The notes beneath the pieces were generated by a model, which worked only from the letters and a program-made list of their open reading frames with translations, made no database searches and was not told the DNA's origin. The position numbers and the translations under genes were made by a program. From Haemonchus contortus (taxonomy: Eukaryota; Nematoda; Chromadorea; Rhabditida; Trichostrongylidae): a stretch of 64,000 bases of DNA. The stretch is taken from positions 4,537,281 through 4,601,280 of the forward strand of contig LS997563.1 of the NCBI GenBank assembly GCA_000469685.2, read 5' to 3'. Shown piece after piece: positions 23,301 to 33,735 of the stretch (positions are counted from its first letter, which is position 1; each line of letters opens with the position of its first letter).

Positions 23301-23453
23301 ACCGCGACTTTCTATTTAGGGAGCGACTACTATTTCAACTTTCACCACTCCAATGCTGATTACGTGTCAATATTTAAAGAAGATGATATCAAATACACAG
23401 CTGCCATATTCGCCGTCCTAGCCCACAATATCGCCAATATGGAAGAATGGTAG
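17371..23453 (+). CDS. carboxypeptidase Q-like secreted M28 metallopeptidase, copy 2 (CPQ-2)
   Basis: Eleven exons: 17371-17436, 18425-18549, 18722-18834, 19175-19275, 19325-19502, 20197-20352, 20413-20575, 21405-21582, 21639-21716, 21999-22059 and 23320-23453. Each exon has exactly the length and phase of its CPQ-1 partner, giving 450 aa without internal stops. Residues 1-18 form a signal peptide. Predicted zinc and catalytic residues are all kept: H260, D272, E311, E312, D339 and H416. By hand count 55 residues differ from CPQ-1 (about 88% identical). Eight of these are in the 22-residue first exon and only one is in the last exon. S338, beside zinc ligand D339, is Cys here. The same HHSNADY ending occurs. 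Introns are enlarged by repeats but splice sites are intact, so the gene is judged functional. Its likely role is a secreted or lysosomal dipeptidase, as in family M28. Confidence 0.92.
17792..18215. mobile_element. foldback element with poly-G/poly-C arms in CPQ-2 intron 1
   Basis: GGTGAAAATGTAGTT plus a G-run of about 27 and CACCCATCCGAAGGTCA on the left pairs with TGACCTTCGGGTGGGTG, a C-run and AACTACATTTTCACC on the right. Arms are about 80 bases and the interior about 280. A smaller inner inverted pair (GGAGCACCT / AGGTGCTCC) is present. It is absent from CPQ-1 intron 1, so it inserted after the duplication. Confidence 0.8.
19021..19091 (-). tRNA. tRNA-like sequence (pseudo-tRNA or tRNA-derived element), anticodon position GGA
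   Basis: On the minus strand 71 bases fold as a cloverleaf. The acceptor stem GTCTCGG/CCGAGAC is perfect, the D stem has 4 bp including a G-U pair, the anticodon stem has 4 of 5 bp, and the T arm (GGGTTCGAGT) has 4 of 5 pairs. The triplet at the anticodon position is GGA (Ser), but base 33 is C rather than U and the long variable arm of tRNA-Ser is missing. It lies inside CPQ-2 intron 3 and has no counterpart in CPQ-1. A pseudogene or SINE head is more likely than a working tRNA. Confidence 0.45.
20728..21125 (+). repeat. GC-rich tandem repeat in CPQ-2 intron 7, about 110-120 bp period
   Basis: About three diverged units begin near 20784, 20893 and 21011. Shared landmarks are GGGAACACTTATGGTNGGT, GGACC..GCC and CACAGGGGG. 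The block is preceded by CTATATATAAAGCG, the same lead as the minisatellites at 15720 and 16625. It is absent from CPQ-1 intron 7, which is much shorter. Confidence 0.75.
22500..22757 (+). repeat. dispersed repeat sharing GGCACAGTTCACGATA
   Basis: The head motif recurs at 12881 and, as GGGCAGTTCATGATA, near 40524. The 40515-40790 sequence also shares the downstream GAGCTAT/GTCC...ACAGTAAGT segment. A long minus-strand open frame here (22500-22925) lies wholly in repeat sequence and is not called. Confidence 0.6.
22758..23031 (+). repeat. dispersed repeat R2, copy 2, in CPQ-2 intron 10
   Basis: This is the inverse of 13011-13292 over about 275 bases, from GGTAAGCAAAAATTCATTCACTC to GGGCGATCCGG. 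Confidence 0.7.
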
Positions 23454-24752
23454 AACGTAGGATGGAAGCCGATCCTAGTGCATCCAAATGTTCTGACCTT
23501 ATTCGTTATCGCTGAAGAACGTGTCAATCCGATTTTTCGGCGATCTCATATTTTTCCATCTTGAAGCTTTAAAATTTAATTGTTTCAGCCGTTTGACTAG
23601 TGTAGAGAGTTTGTCGTTCTGAACTTATAGGGATAAAACTATTGTTACTGATATATAAACTTGTTCGAACCCTTCAGAAGGATTTCATCAAAAAGCACTT
23701 CCGAACTGTGCAGTATCGATCATATGTTGTCAACAAGGCGCAAAAATTGTCAGCGGCGCAGGCGCCACCGCAACTTGGACGCTCTTCGCTCAACGCACAA
23801 CGCTGTACTCTGAAGGCTCCCATCCATTCCAGGTCCGAACGCTCTAGAACCAAATGGAACAGGTGTTATGAACTCCCGGTTAACCACACGTATCGATACA
23901 CTAACTGAGCGAATTATGCATGTGTAGTAGGGTTATGGCAGCGGGCACTTATGAGAATCTCGTTTTTGGCTACAAAGCTCAGGGCTTGCTTTCTAATTTT
24001 AACTAGTTGTCTCAAAACTAACCACCAGTTGTTCTTCCTACTCGAAATAGCAGCTCTACGTCCCTAACTTTATAACATTGTTTTTGCAAAAGGGCTCAGA
24101 TGAGAAAATGGAAGTGAGCGCTAGGTAAGCGTTAGATTTAATGCGCATCGCTACGCTTGAAGGTACCATTTGATACCTCTTAACGACTCCGGTTTTTCTA
24201 AGGACCAAGTAAGATTCTAACTTTCTGAATGAACGAATGCTCTCCGTGACTGATTTGATGCCAGTAGTGATTGTAGTGATTTCGAATTGCTGGGAAGTCA
24301 AAATTCGAAACTTTCACTTTCTCGGGCTCAACGTAAATGGTCCCTTGCAAGTGCTACTTTACAAAATCGGTGTGCTAGTGCACTAGACTATTTGACTTTA
24401 GAGGAATAAGTAACAAAAACTTGATGCGTCCACTTGGAAATCGGCAGAGCAACCTACAGAAACTTCTGTGGCTTAGCGAAAGTTTTCTCGAATGTTTTCA
24501 TGTGCTAGAATTTTCGCCACCGCAGATTTGCCTAGGAAACAGTTTACGAGAGCTGGGAAGATATCTGACGAGAGATTTCTGTTTAGGGAGTAAGGAAGTG
24601 CTCCCGGGCAGTAGCCGGACCCTATCGGAATGGGGTATACGGTAACCTGTAGACAAAATCTAGTGTGTTGGTAAGCAGTATATGATAGAGGAGCTTTTTA
24701 TCACTTATGAGATTCATATGGGCTTTCATTTAACCGCTTCTACTCACCTCGA
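23454..24752. other. 3' flank of CPQ-2, no gene seen
   Basis: The start is homologous to the CPQ-1 3' flank, and 24480-24720 to 13960-14190, without a shared reading frame. A 75-codon frame (24421-24645) is interrupted in the other copy and is not called. Confidence 0.5.
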
Positions 24753-25258
24753 ATGGTTTGCGCTTATTACCCTCCAATTCTACTCGGTCAATACCTTTTT
24801 ATAAAAATCGTACCAAGAGATGCCTTTGTAAGTTTGCTCATGTTATCTCACTGTTTTACAGTTGAATAATATTTTTTTACAGGAATGTCGAACTTTGAGA
24901 GCGAAGGCCTTCGAAAAATTGAAATACCGGGTAAGGATGTACCTTTGTAGATAAGTCGATCACGTCACTTAGTGGAAAGGACTCTACCAGCTTTGTCTTG
25001 GAAATCGTCTTGTTTCTTAATCCTTGCCGGCCATGCCCACTGGGTCTTCCATCGCTACGGGGCCTGTTATTGTTGTTGTCGTCTTCTGGGAGGATAAAAG
25101 CTCTATCTTGTACAATGGCTGGCCACCGCAAGTCATAGTGTAGGTCACATACGCATTCAATTTTGTTTACCCGGCTGAAGAGAAGTCGAATGCAGTAGGC
25201 ATCAGAAAACCGGATTGATTCACCCGGAGGCTTCATCTTTATCCTTTGTTGATCTTAT

Positions 25259-25291
<33 letters not shown>

Positions 25292-25381
25292 GTTCTAACG
25301 ATTTTCTTTCAGCAAGATCACAGATACCTTTCATGTTTTTGGTCAGGAATATCGCTATTAATAGAAGAAGTGATCAAGTAG
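24753..25381 (+). CDS. conserved 63-aa protein of unknown function, copy 2
   Basis: Exons are 24753-24827, 24883-24930 and 25313-25381, all phase 0, ending at TAG. They correspond one for one to 14221-14988. Compared with copy 1 five residues differ (A/T, P/S, I/A, T/S and L/F), and there are several silent changes (for example CTT/CTA, TTG/CTG, GCC/GCT, TTT/TTC). That balance and the fixed splice sites argue for selection on a protein. If the acceptor after ATCACAG were used instead, exon 3 would read IPFMFLVRNIAINRR... and stay open to 25671 in this copy, giving a product of about 160 aa. No domain is recognised. Intron 2 holds a SINE piece and a GTT run. Confidence 0.5.
25020..25235 (+). 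repeat. tRNA-derived SINE, 3' portion, in unit 2
   Basis: It keeps the body and 3' end (CTGGGAGGATAAAAGC, CTTGTACAATGGCTGGCCACCGCAAGT.., GAAGTCGAATGC) and is placed as in unit 1 (14524-14770). The two copies are therefore paralogous by duplication. Confidence 0.65.
25259..25291 (+). repeat. (GTT)n microsatellite
   Basis: About eleven GTT units lie in intron 2 of the 63-aa gene. Unit 1 has a shorter, imperfect TTG tract at the matching place (14868-14890). Confidence 0.9.
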
Positions 25382-26540
25382 AACCAAAAAATACTCGGTT
25401 AACTACAAGTCTCTACGAGACATTCTTTCGATTTGTCATCGGTCGCATTGACAATAAACGATTTGATCGCTATAGATGTAAAGATTTCATTGATAGGTCT
25501 GAATATGCCACATCAATGAGAAATATTTGTGGACCAGCTCCGGTAATCATATATAATGCCGGTTTTTTTTTTTACAATTTCTCGAATTGCTGTCGTGTTC
25601 GGGCACATTTATGGGCCACTTTATTCCGGAATAAGAGAAGGGTGTTTTCTCGAAACGCCCTGAGCAACTAGAAACTTCCCCATCGCTTTGGGAGGCTCAG
25701 TCTCACTGAGCGTCACTGTCAGGAGAGTCATACCCAGCGCTAAGCAGCACATACCGAAAGTTGCTAGGTTTGTCCACTGAACAATGCGGTTCTCCTTCAA
25801 GCTCTCCATATCCTCTGAGGACCATCAATTTTCGTTCTTCAAACAGTTCGAGGTGGAGAAATCGTGGGATGAATAGAATGGATATATTGTCGAGAGATTC
25901 TTGGATTTAGCTTTGTGTTTTTATGCTGGAGCTCTTATGGGACGATGAGAGGGGTTCAAAGTAATGGGGCTCCGGAATTTCATAAGTTGAGTTCAGGAAC
26001 GCTTTTAGTGTTGTGATCTTCCGAAATCAGGTGCTCAGAATGGTCAGACTATTTTGAACGGTCTCTAATGAAGCGAATGGAAAAAGCAAGAGCAAGGCCC
26101 CCTTTCTCTCTCCCTGAACCCTTTTTTCATGGCAACAGCATAAGGCATTACGTTTGGTAACGTGTGGTTGCCATCTGCTTCACACGGACACGTCCGATTC
26201 TTTACTGATGGGAGAAAGAAATTCCGGGATACCGACTAGTCACCGATTTCTACCGATCATTATTTCTCTTACTGACCTACTGTTCGCTAGTACTTTTTGA
26301 CCTAAATAAACTCGATAAGCAGGTGTCTGCTCTCCGCCGTCGTTTCCCTTCTGATATTCTATTGAACTCCACTCAAGACTTTTTTTATGACCTTTATGCA
26401 AATTTCTTATGTGAACAAGTCCCTCTTTAGGCTTTATCGGTCCGCCTTATCAGTATTCATCGGTCTCTGTATCAACCGCGTTTCTGTTTTCCGTTTTTTC
26501 GCTCCTGTATTGAATTGATCTGCGGTTTTTCTTTAAAAGC
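25382..26540. other. end of unit 2, conserved block without a firm gene
   Basis: 25382-25930 matches 14989-15530. On the minus strand 25809-25621 an ATG-started 62-codon frame contains a 20-residue hydrophobic run (NLATFGMCCLALGMTLLTVT); the unit 1 counterpart has several stops. The tail to 26540 matches 16090-16570 and shows no frame. Confidence 0.35.
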
Positions 26541-29500
26541 AAATGGCCGCCAATTCTTACTCACTTTCTAGGTGGACTGAAATATTTCTTTTCAGGTGGT
26601 CCTAAATATTCCACAGTATTGATATATTGAAGCTTTCCTTTCATGGATGCTTTAGTAATTAGAGCTGTTTCACCAGTTGAGTTGGTATAACAGTTTGTAA
26701 TAGTTGCTTGATCCTTCACTAACTCAGTAACCAAGTATTAATGAAGGATTCGGAGAGCACTGTTGCAATTTAATTTCTATACTTACTCCTTACTAACTTT
26801 GTATACTATAATGAGAAGTTTACCATGTCTCTGCCCGACCTTCACATAAGCCACATCTTGAAATGAGCCAAAATTCTGCTGTACAAGGGCTTACGCGGTT
26901 ACCAGCTCATAAATTAACATAAGTAAAACTTTAGTGACTACAGGGAAGGTTTTCCTCTCCCTAATTATCCTTCCTCTTCTTATCACATTTCTTTATCCAG
27001 AACACCAATCTTCAGCTCAAATTTTCGATATTACCATACCCCTTCGCTGTTCCCATTTTGTCATACAGCTTAAGCGGCTAAGCATTTTAATGGGTTTATG
27101 TGCCTACGACTTTTGTTAGAGCTGGTCGTAACCGTCGTTACTCGATTGCTTTCTTTTAAGTCAAAACCTAGCTCGGAAACAAGATAAGTGTTAGTTTCGA
27201 CGATCGTGTAGAATGAGTGGAAGCACGATTGAAGTGGGATGTTGACGCAAGGTTAACAAAACCACCAAAAAGGAGACGAATCTTTGCAACTGTCCCAAAT
27301 CCGAATCCCCAAGTAGGATAGCCATCACAAGGTAGAATAACGAACGTTGCGAACCAATGCAGTAAGGTTTTGGATTGATATGATTGTATAATGATAGGCT
27401 AGGCCTCCTCACTATTCGCCTCGAATCACATCTAGTACATAGATGTCCCACTGCGTCACATGCCGCTTGTGAAAGTGTTCCTGAGTTTCTTTGAAGTAGT
27501 TGGAAAATGGGCAAATTCAATGCTCCTCGTCTCCAACATATACATTTATAGTCGTTTTTGTACTTGTCATCATGAGCCTTTCTTCTTTATTAATAGCTTC
27601 GCCTAATTGTATATGTATTGCAGAACAAGTTGATTCAATGACTGTCATCTGAATGAGTTCCTTTGGAGGGAAAATGCACTTGTGAAAAAAGGATGAGTGA
27701 GGTAGTGCTCAGTATGTATGAGAGAGTGAGTCGTGAAGGGTCCATTACCATGAGTTTATTTCTTAATTGAAACCCTTTGAAATTCATCAATTAACTTTTC
27801 TGTCTTTTATACCCTCAACCACCTTCCCGAATACCGATCACAGCCTTCTATCTTTACGTGTGCTCTCCTGAAGCGGAGGAGGCTACTAGTAATTGCAGTA
27901 CTACGCCATGTTCGAGTGGTCGAGGGTTCAGAATTCGGAGCGATTTTCGCATAAGCTCTCAAGCCATCAGTCAGTAATTGTAATTGTAAACAAAAACTCA
28001 TTCGAAAAATTCTCGGCTCCCCACTGTTTTTCGTGACTTTTTATCGGGAACCTACCCAGTTTTTAAGGAGCGTTGACTAGGCGGAGAGGGGGAGGGGAGG
28101 GATCATAGGATGTGTGCAACTTGTATAGGTCAGATCAAAAATCCGAAATCAAATCAGACCAAAAATCATCAAAATCTTTGAATTCTCCTTGCAATTGTCC
28201 CATCTAGGGGAACAAGTAGGAACCATCTTGACAGCGGATCCGGGACAATCTTATGGTCATACATTACTGGCTTCATTTTACTATATTTTGAGGAGCTCAG
28301 CAAGTCCGTGAGCTGGAAAGTTGTATTTACCGTATCTCATGAGTGATGAGATGGGCGTAGAGCACATTGTGCATATATAACCTACTACTATTACTACCCT
28401 ACCTATCCGGACGGCTTCACCTGACCGTAGCCGTTAGTGAGGCTCTTTACTAATCTTTCTATTTCTTTGAGGAGTTCTCCACTTCTTGGGCATATAGATC
28501 AGGGCAGAAAACGTTCCATAACGATGAACAAGTCCGACTGTCTGGATCACAGTTTGTTAGGCGATTATCTCAAGGGAAAAGACTCAGCGAGTTACTGCAA
28601 GGTAATTTCTGGAGTCCTTTTTTCAAAGTTGGTTTCCTCAATCAGTTTCTTGGATTCGTCCACTAACTTAGTGAGTTTCTTCCATTTCTATCGATTTTCC
28701 ATTTTCTGACACAACTCACGTCTGAATTTCTTCCCTTTTCTGTGGGACTGAGGCCTCGAGCACTGAATTTTACTTTTGTTCCGTGTTACTACCTACTAAT
28801 ACATACAAGAGACCATGTGCATGTTGCTACATACTCTCTTTTCTTGAAGTTGATCCTCCTTGTCAGGTCCATCGGTGAAGTCCTATTTACATTCTCTATC
28901 ACCAGTGAAAAAACCCACTAAGGAACCAATTTATTCTCAAATGTCCGGATTATTGATTGGCTCTTTACTTCTAATCGCCTTATTTCTTCTCAGAAATGAA
29001 AGTAGTTCTTTGGATCTTCTCTTTACTTGGAGTCGGGGACATCCCAGATATCTTAAACTAACCTTTCACTGACTCTCTCTCTGCCTTTGGATCTTCATAG
29101 TTATGTTCACCATAAAGTTTTCAAAGCTCGGAAACCAGCCAATGCTTCTAAGGAGAGCCCCCTTTGTGGAACCTCAAGAGGCGAACCTAAAACTCTGAAG
29201 CACCATGAATTTTCTCAGCTAGCCTTTTTTTGCCTAATTTTACCTATGAGATCAAAAAGTATGGTCCGATTAAAAGTGGGTAACGGGCAATACTTTTTTT
29301 ATGGGAATATCCTAAACGTGCATTCTACTAATAGGAGTTGGCAGAAATTATTTCTCCCCCCAAACTAGCCTACTCCCAGTGTTCCTCGCATATTCCTAGT
29401 ATGGTGTTCTTTCTCTTTTCATCTATTCTTCCTTCTTCTGTTATAGGACCTCCATACGTCTGTTATAGAACCGCTTGAATAAAAAGGAACAACTAGGTGA

Positions 29501-29999
29501 ATAAATATTAAAAAACAAAATAAACAGCTAGTCAGGGGGAATCAAGACAAACTTGAATTTTGCTCCTTCTAATCGCTTCTGGAAAAGGTATTCGGTATGA
29601 ACTGGTCCTGAGCAGTTGATTGTGGGCTTCAGTCCTCTACCCCGTCCTCTCGGTCCTTAACATTCAGAATAAAAGCGTGATCAGTAGCCAGACGTTAGAT
29701 TATGACGTCCACTAAATGGACCCTCGTGGATCGGGTGCTGCTCCTAGTCGAAGAAAAAACACTTTATTGTCCAAGACTGAAGAAATGTCGGCCGTACTCC
29801 CTGGGAATATGGGAAGTAGAGACGGCTACAGGCTTCCTCTGAATCATCATTGAGGGCAGTTATGACAAGGGCTTCCATAATTATGAAGGTTCGCCAATCG
29901 CCATTCGAAGCTTTTCCAAGAAAGAAACCCATCATGAGCTTATCATTCATCATTATGACAATGTACTCTTATTTATCGAAGATACAATATAGCACTGAT
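26541..29999. other. intergenic, no firm gene
   Basis: A single exon-like segment is at 28524-28601: it begins MNKSDCLDHSLLGDYLKG and ends before GTAATT, but no partner exon was found. A 109-codon minus-strand frame (27191-27520) has protein-like composition only. Nothing else was seen. Confidence 0.4.
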
Positions 30000-30004
30000 T
30001 GCCC

Positions 30005-30195
30005 TTCTCCCTCTCTTTCTCTTTCTATTTCTATTTCTCTTTCTCTTTCTCTTTCTCTTTCTCTTTCTCTTTCTCTTTCTCTTTCTCTTTCCCTCTCTTT
30101 TTCTCTTTCCCCTTCTCTTTCCCTTTCTCTTTCTCTTTCTCTTTCTCTTTCTCTTCCTCCTTCTTTTCTCTTTCTCTTTCTCGTTCTCTCTGTCC
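30005..30195 (+). repeat. (CTTTCT)n pyrimidine tract
   Basis: About 190 bases are almost purely C and T with a six-base CTTTCT period and small variants. Reading frames through it in both directions are low-complexity artefacts. Confidence 0.95.
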
Positions 30196-33100
30196 TGCTG
30201 AAATGCGGATAGTATAACCATTGTTCTATCAGATTATTTGGATACAGTTGAGGAAATGCGAATTGCATGTTTACGGATAAAATCTATTCAATACTGCCAA
30301 GTAATTTGAGCAGTCCCTTCCCTGTACTGTTCAGATTAAACTATCGCGTGAGCCCTACCCTTTTTTTCTCATGCCAATTCACTAAAATTAATTGTTTTTA
30401 AATCACTTTCCCTTTCTTCGCTGTTTCGTTTAATGATTTTTCTTATCTGTGCAGCCATCTGTGTTCCTAATAACTAATTTATCTTCTTCGTCTTTCTCTA
30501 TAGATCTCCTTCTTCCCTCACCCTTCTTTCTCAGAGCAGAGCCAAAAATCTCTTTGAATCCCAAGTAGGCTCTTCTTCAACTACTTGGTTTACCATAAGT
30601 AGAATTTAGTTATCGGCAGTCGATTCTCCTGCATCCTGATACAACCTTTGGAATGAGCTGCTCCAAAGCTGTCCCACATAGGGCTTCGGAAATTGGGCAA
30701 CTGCTCTTGATTTCTGCTCCTGGGACACACACAGCTGTTCCAAAAACAGAAATCAAAGAGCTATAGCCCAATTTCGAAGAAAAAAAGAAAGGAATGCAAT
30801 GAAATGAAGGCACAATAAGCGGATATGAAAGAAGTTATGGGAACAAAGCAGGCGGGCTGTATGTCGAAGCCATTGTACGAAATTATTTCCGACGTTTCCT
30901 GTGGAAAGGGAAGGATTGCTCCCACTAGTCTCTCCCAATTTGCCAACAATTTCACTAATGAATAACGAAAAACAGTCTTTGCTGCTCATGGATCCCGATA
31001 TGCTGTTCCACTTTGAGCTCTTCGTCTTGTCTAGATCTAAATCTGCTCCAATCAGGATTAGTACTACTTAGCTATCTTGTTTCTGGGCTGCTCCACTACA
31101 CGTCGATTTTATCCCACACTGGGACTATAATCTCTTCTTTATTCTCTAATCTCTTGTTTATAAGTCTGCTTGCTAGAAATGGATATCGTTGAATCTAGAA
31201 GAACCAGGCTAGAAAGAGGAATTCACAGAAATGAAGTGAACACCATACCGATTGCTCAGTTTGAGAGGTCACAATTTCAGCTATGAAGCCATTACTAGCT
31301 GTTTTAGGCAAAGAGTATAGGATAAAAACTAGCACAAGGTAATGTCGTCTGAAAGGGCGGAAACGTTGATTTAGTCTTCGTCTGGTTCGCAGGTCGTAGC
31401 ATAGCAAATACTAGGGATGTCCACAAAACCACGAAAGGGCCGGACACAGCCTCTAAGGAGCCATGACAATAAAAACTTATAGGAACAGCATTAATACCCA
31501 TAGTAGACAGAAGCTCGGAGAACACACTTGAAGCCTTATATCCCATTTTCTTGGTGATTACGTGCACATTAAGGATTGTTTGAAGCTGTCCTTTATGTAT
31601 TTCAGTGCAAGATTACGAGTAGTCCGCAGCTGCCTAGTATGGCATTCGAGTTTCCTCCTCCGTCATTGATAACTTATTCATCCGTCAGATTTAGATAGTA
31701 AGGTGAGAGCGCTGAGTCTTGGTCTTACACAAGACTGAGTATAACTCCTATTTTTGCATGTGCTCTCCTTTACTTAAATGAGTTTAATCTGTCAGTTATT
31801 TAGAAGTTATGACGAAGTGGATAGGCATGATATCATCCTTCCAGGTAGAAAGCGCTCAAAAGTGGTCAGTAGTCTACCTGTAGAGCAGAAATTGGTGAAC
31901 GACCTTCCCACTCGTTTATAGACGTCGAAGCGACGGTAATAAAGTCGAACAAGTGGTATGTTTTGGGGTAAGGGAACGGGAATGACCTAGTGGCTAACTC
32001 AAACGATATTAGACTTTGCAAACGGAGCGCTCGAAGTTTTTATGTGCCTCTCAAAGGTACCCATATCCAGCCTACAATCCTCATGAGACTACAACTGGTG
32101 TGCTTTACAGCGGCAACTTCGTCTCCTTTAGGAAATGTCACATTTTCGTCGTGTATTTGATCAATCCACATAGAATTCCAGCCCTTCAAAGCAAGAGCTA
32201 TCCTTTCCGAATTTTCACAAGCTCGCTGAACCTCCTACTTAAAAACTTTTGATGGTGATTAGATCCAGCTGTCAGGGCTATTAAACTTGATATGCTGGTG
32301 GTTTTGCTAACTTGTTAACGTCAGGAGGTTTGAAGCATCTGCTTCACAATGATAATGGTGTCTACGGTAAGTTTAGTAGAAGGTGGCAAACAGATCCAAT
32401 ATCGAGCATGAAAATCAATCCGTTCAAGGTAACGGAAGGAAGCCATCCCCCTACCTCTTCCCCTCTTATAGAGCATCAAATCATGGTAACAGCGAACGAA
32501 GGTTGTTGTGTTTGCTGATTTTAGGCTAAGGGCGACTGCAGGGCGCTTCTAAAAGCTCAGACCAACTATCCTGAGAACAGTAGTCCTCTGCCCATCCCTC
32601 TTTACAAACTCACCAGTTCAGAGAAGGCATTGGTAACAACGAACATGCGCGCACTTATTTTGGGTTGAAGCTGACTGCATGGCGCATCCATAAAGCCCGG
32701 ACCAAAGGTGATAACTTAATTTGTTGTATTTCGACTCCACCCTGGTATACCGAACTGTGACGCCTCCTAGTCACTCACATGGCCTCATGTTGTAGATATC
32801 TGTCACACTCTGGTCTGCATGATCGATTCCTATCGATGCTTATCACTAAAAAATTTTGGAGTCCCTCGATTGGAAAGTGCCAATGGCAGGGTCAAGCAAC
32901 GAGAAACAACTTTTTTCCGAATTCCTTATGCAGAAACTGCTGCCATTTAATAACCCATTAGTCGGAATGTCGTTAGCTTGCTGTCCTTTTTCAAAAGTAC
33001 GCAGTGCTTGTTGAAAGCATAATTTGTTAAGGCGTCCAGTTTTCGCCTGAGCGATTTCCAGGTGTTTCTAATGGGTAGAAAACTCGGATTGGCCTGCCCT

Positions 33101-33269
33101 TTTATAAGTTCTAAGAACTTGTTATTGACTTCCTTTCAATTACTTGCTATGGCGAAAGCAGTAAAGGCATCTCACATGATCCCACGGTCACACCTGTAGG
33201 AATTGGCTGGATTTTAAGTCCAGTTTTTTATTGCTATAGTTTTTAAGGATAAAGGAGAAAGTCTTGGGG
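30196..33269. other. intergenic, nothing recognised
   Basis: Two short sequences (near 32525-32580 and 32650-32705) look like isolated SINE 3' ends (GACTGCATGGCGCATCC). No gene is seen. Confidence 0.5.
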
Positions 33270-33505
33270 AGCTGATCAACCCCGTCAGAGAGATGCACCC
33301 ACGCACTCGACTTTCATACAGAATCGTGGTGGCGTATTGAATGCGTATATGGCCTATACAATGTCTTGCGGTGGCCAGCCGATGTTCAGGTTACTGCTTT
33401 TATTCCCAAGACGAGCTTGGTACCAATTAACCGACCCCAAATTGATGGAAGGTTCGGTTGGCCTAGGCGGATATCGTATGCCGGATATCGATAGTTTTAT
33501 TATAT
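33270..33505 (-). repeat. tRNA-derived SINE, head facing right
   Basis: Reverse-orientation family landmarks are present: TGGTGGCGTATTGAATGCGTAT, TGCGGTGGCCAGCCGATG, GGTACCAATTAACCGACCCC and GGTTGGCCTAGGCGGATATCG. It lies head to head with the next copy. Confidence 0.8.
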
Positions 33506-33519
33506 ATTGTCTTTATTAT

Positions 33520-33735
33520 TTGGGTTGTGGCAACTGGCGCACTATTACACCCACATGGTGCAAGGATCGAATTCAGGGTCGATGTCCGCTCACTACAACC
33601 AAACCTTCGTCTCGCAGAGATCGCTCGTTTGTTTCCATACTTGTCTGGATGGATAGAAGCATCGACATGTACATCGGATGATCCCCTGCATTGGGCACAT
33701 ACCCATTCAGAACGCCACTACTATGTATTTTGAAC
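33520..33735 (+). repeat. tRNA-derived SINE, head facing left
   Basis: It begins with a degraded tRNA-like head (GGATCGAATTCAGGGTCGATGTCC) and continues through CTGGATGGATAGAAGC..GACATGTACATCGG to the 3' end (GAACGGAAGT). It forms an inverted pair with 33270-33505. Confidence 0.65.

Larger units (their letters stand above)
17175..26540 (+). repeat. tandem segmental duplication, unit 2
   Basis: This is the direct copy of 7020-16580. Gene order and orientation are the same. Unit-specific insertions are the foldback at 17792-18215, the tRNA-like sequence at 19021-19091 and the minisatellite at 20728-21125. Boundaries are approximate. Confidence 0.85.

Noticed and set aside
7235..23453. One CPQ copy as a pseudogene
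   Set aside because: All splice sites, both frames and the predicted metal ligands are intact in both copies.
29850..30268. Open frames of 72-120 codons on both strands
   Set aside because: They run through the CTTTCT tract and give only Ser/Leu/Phe or Arg/Glu/Lys repeats.
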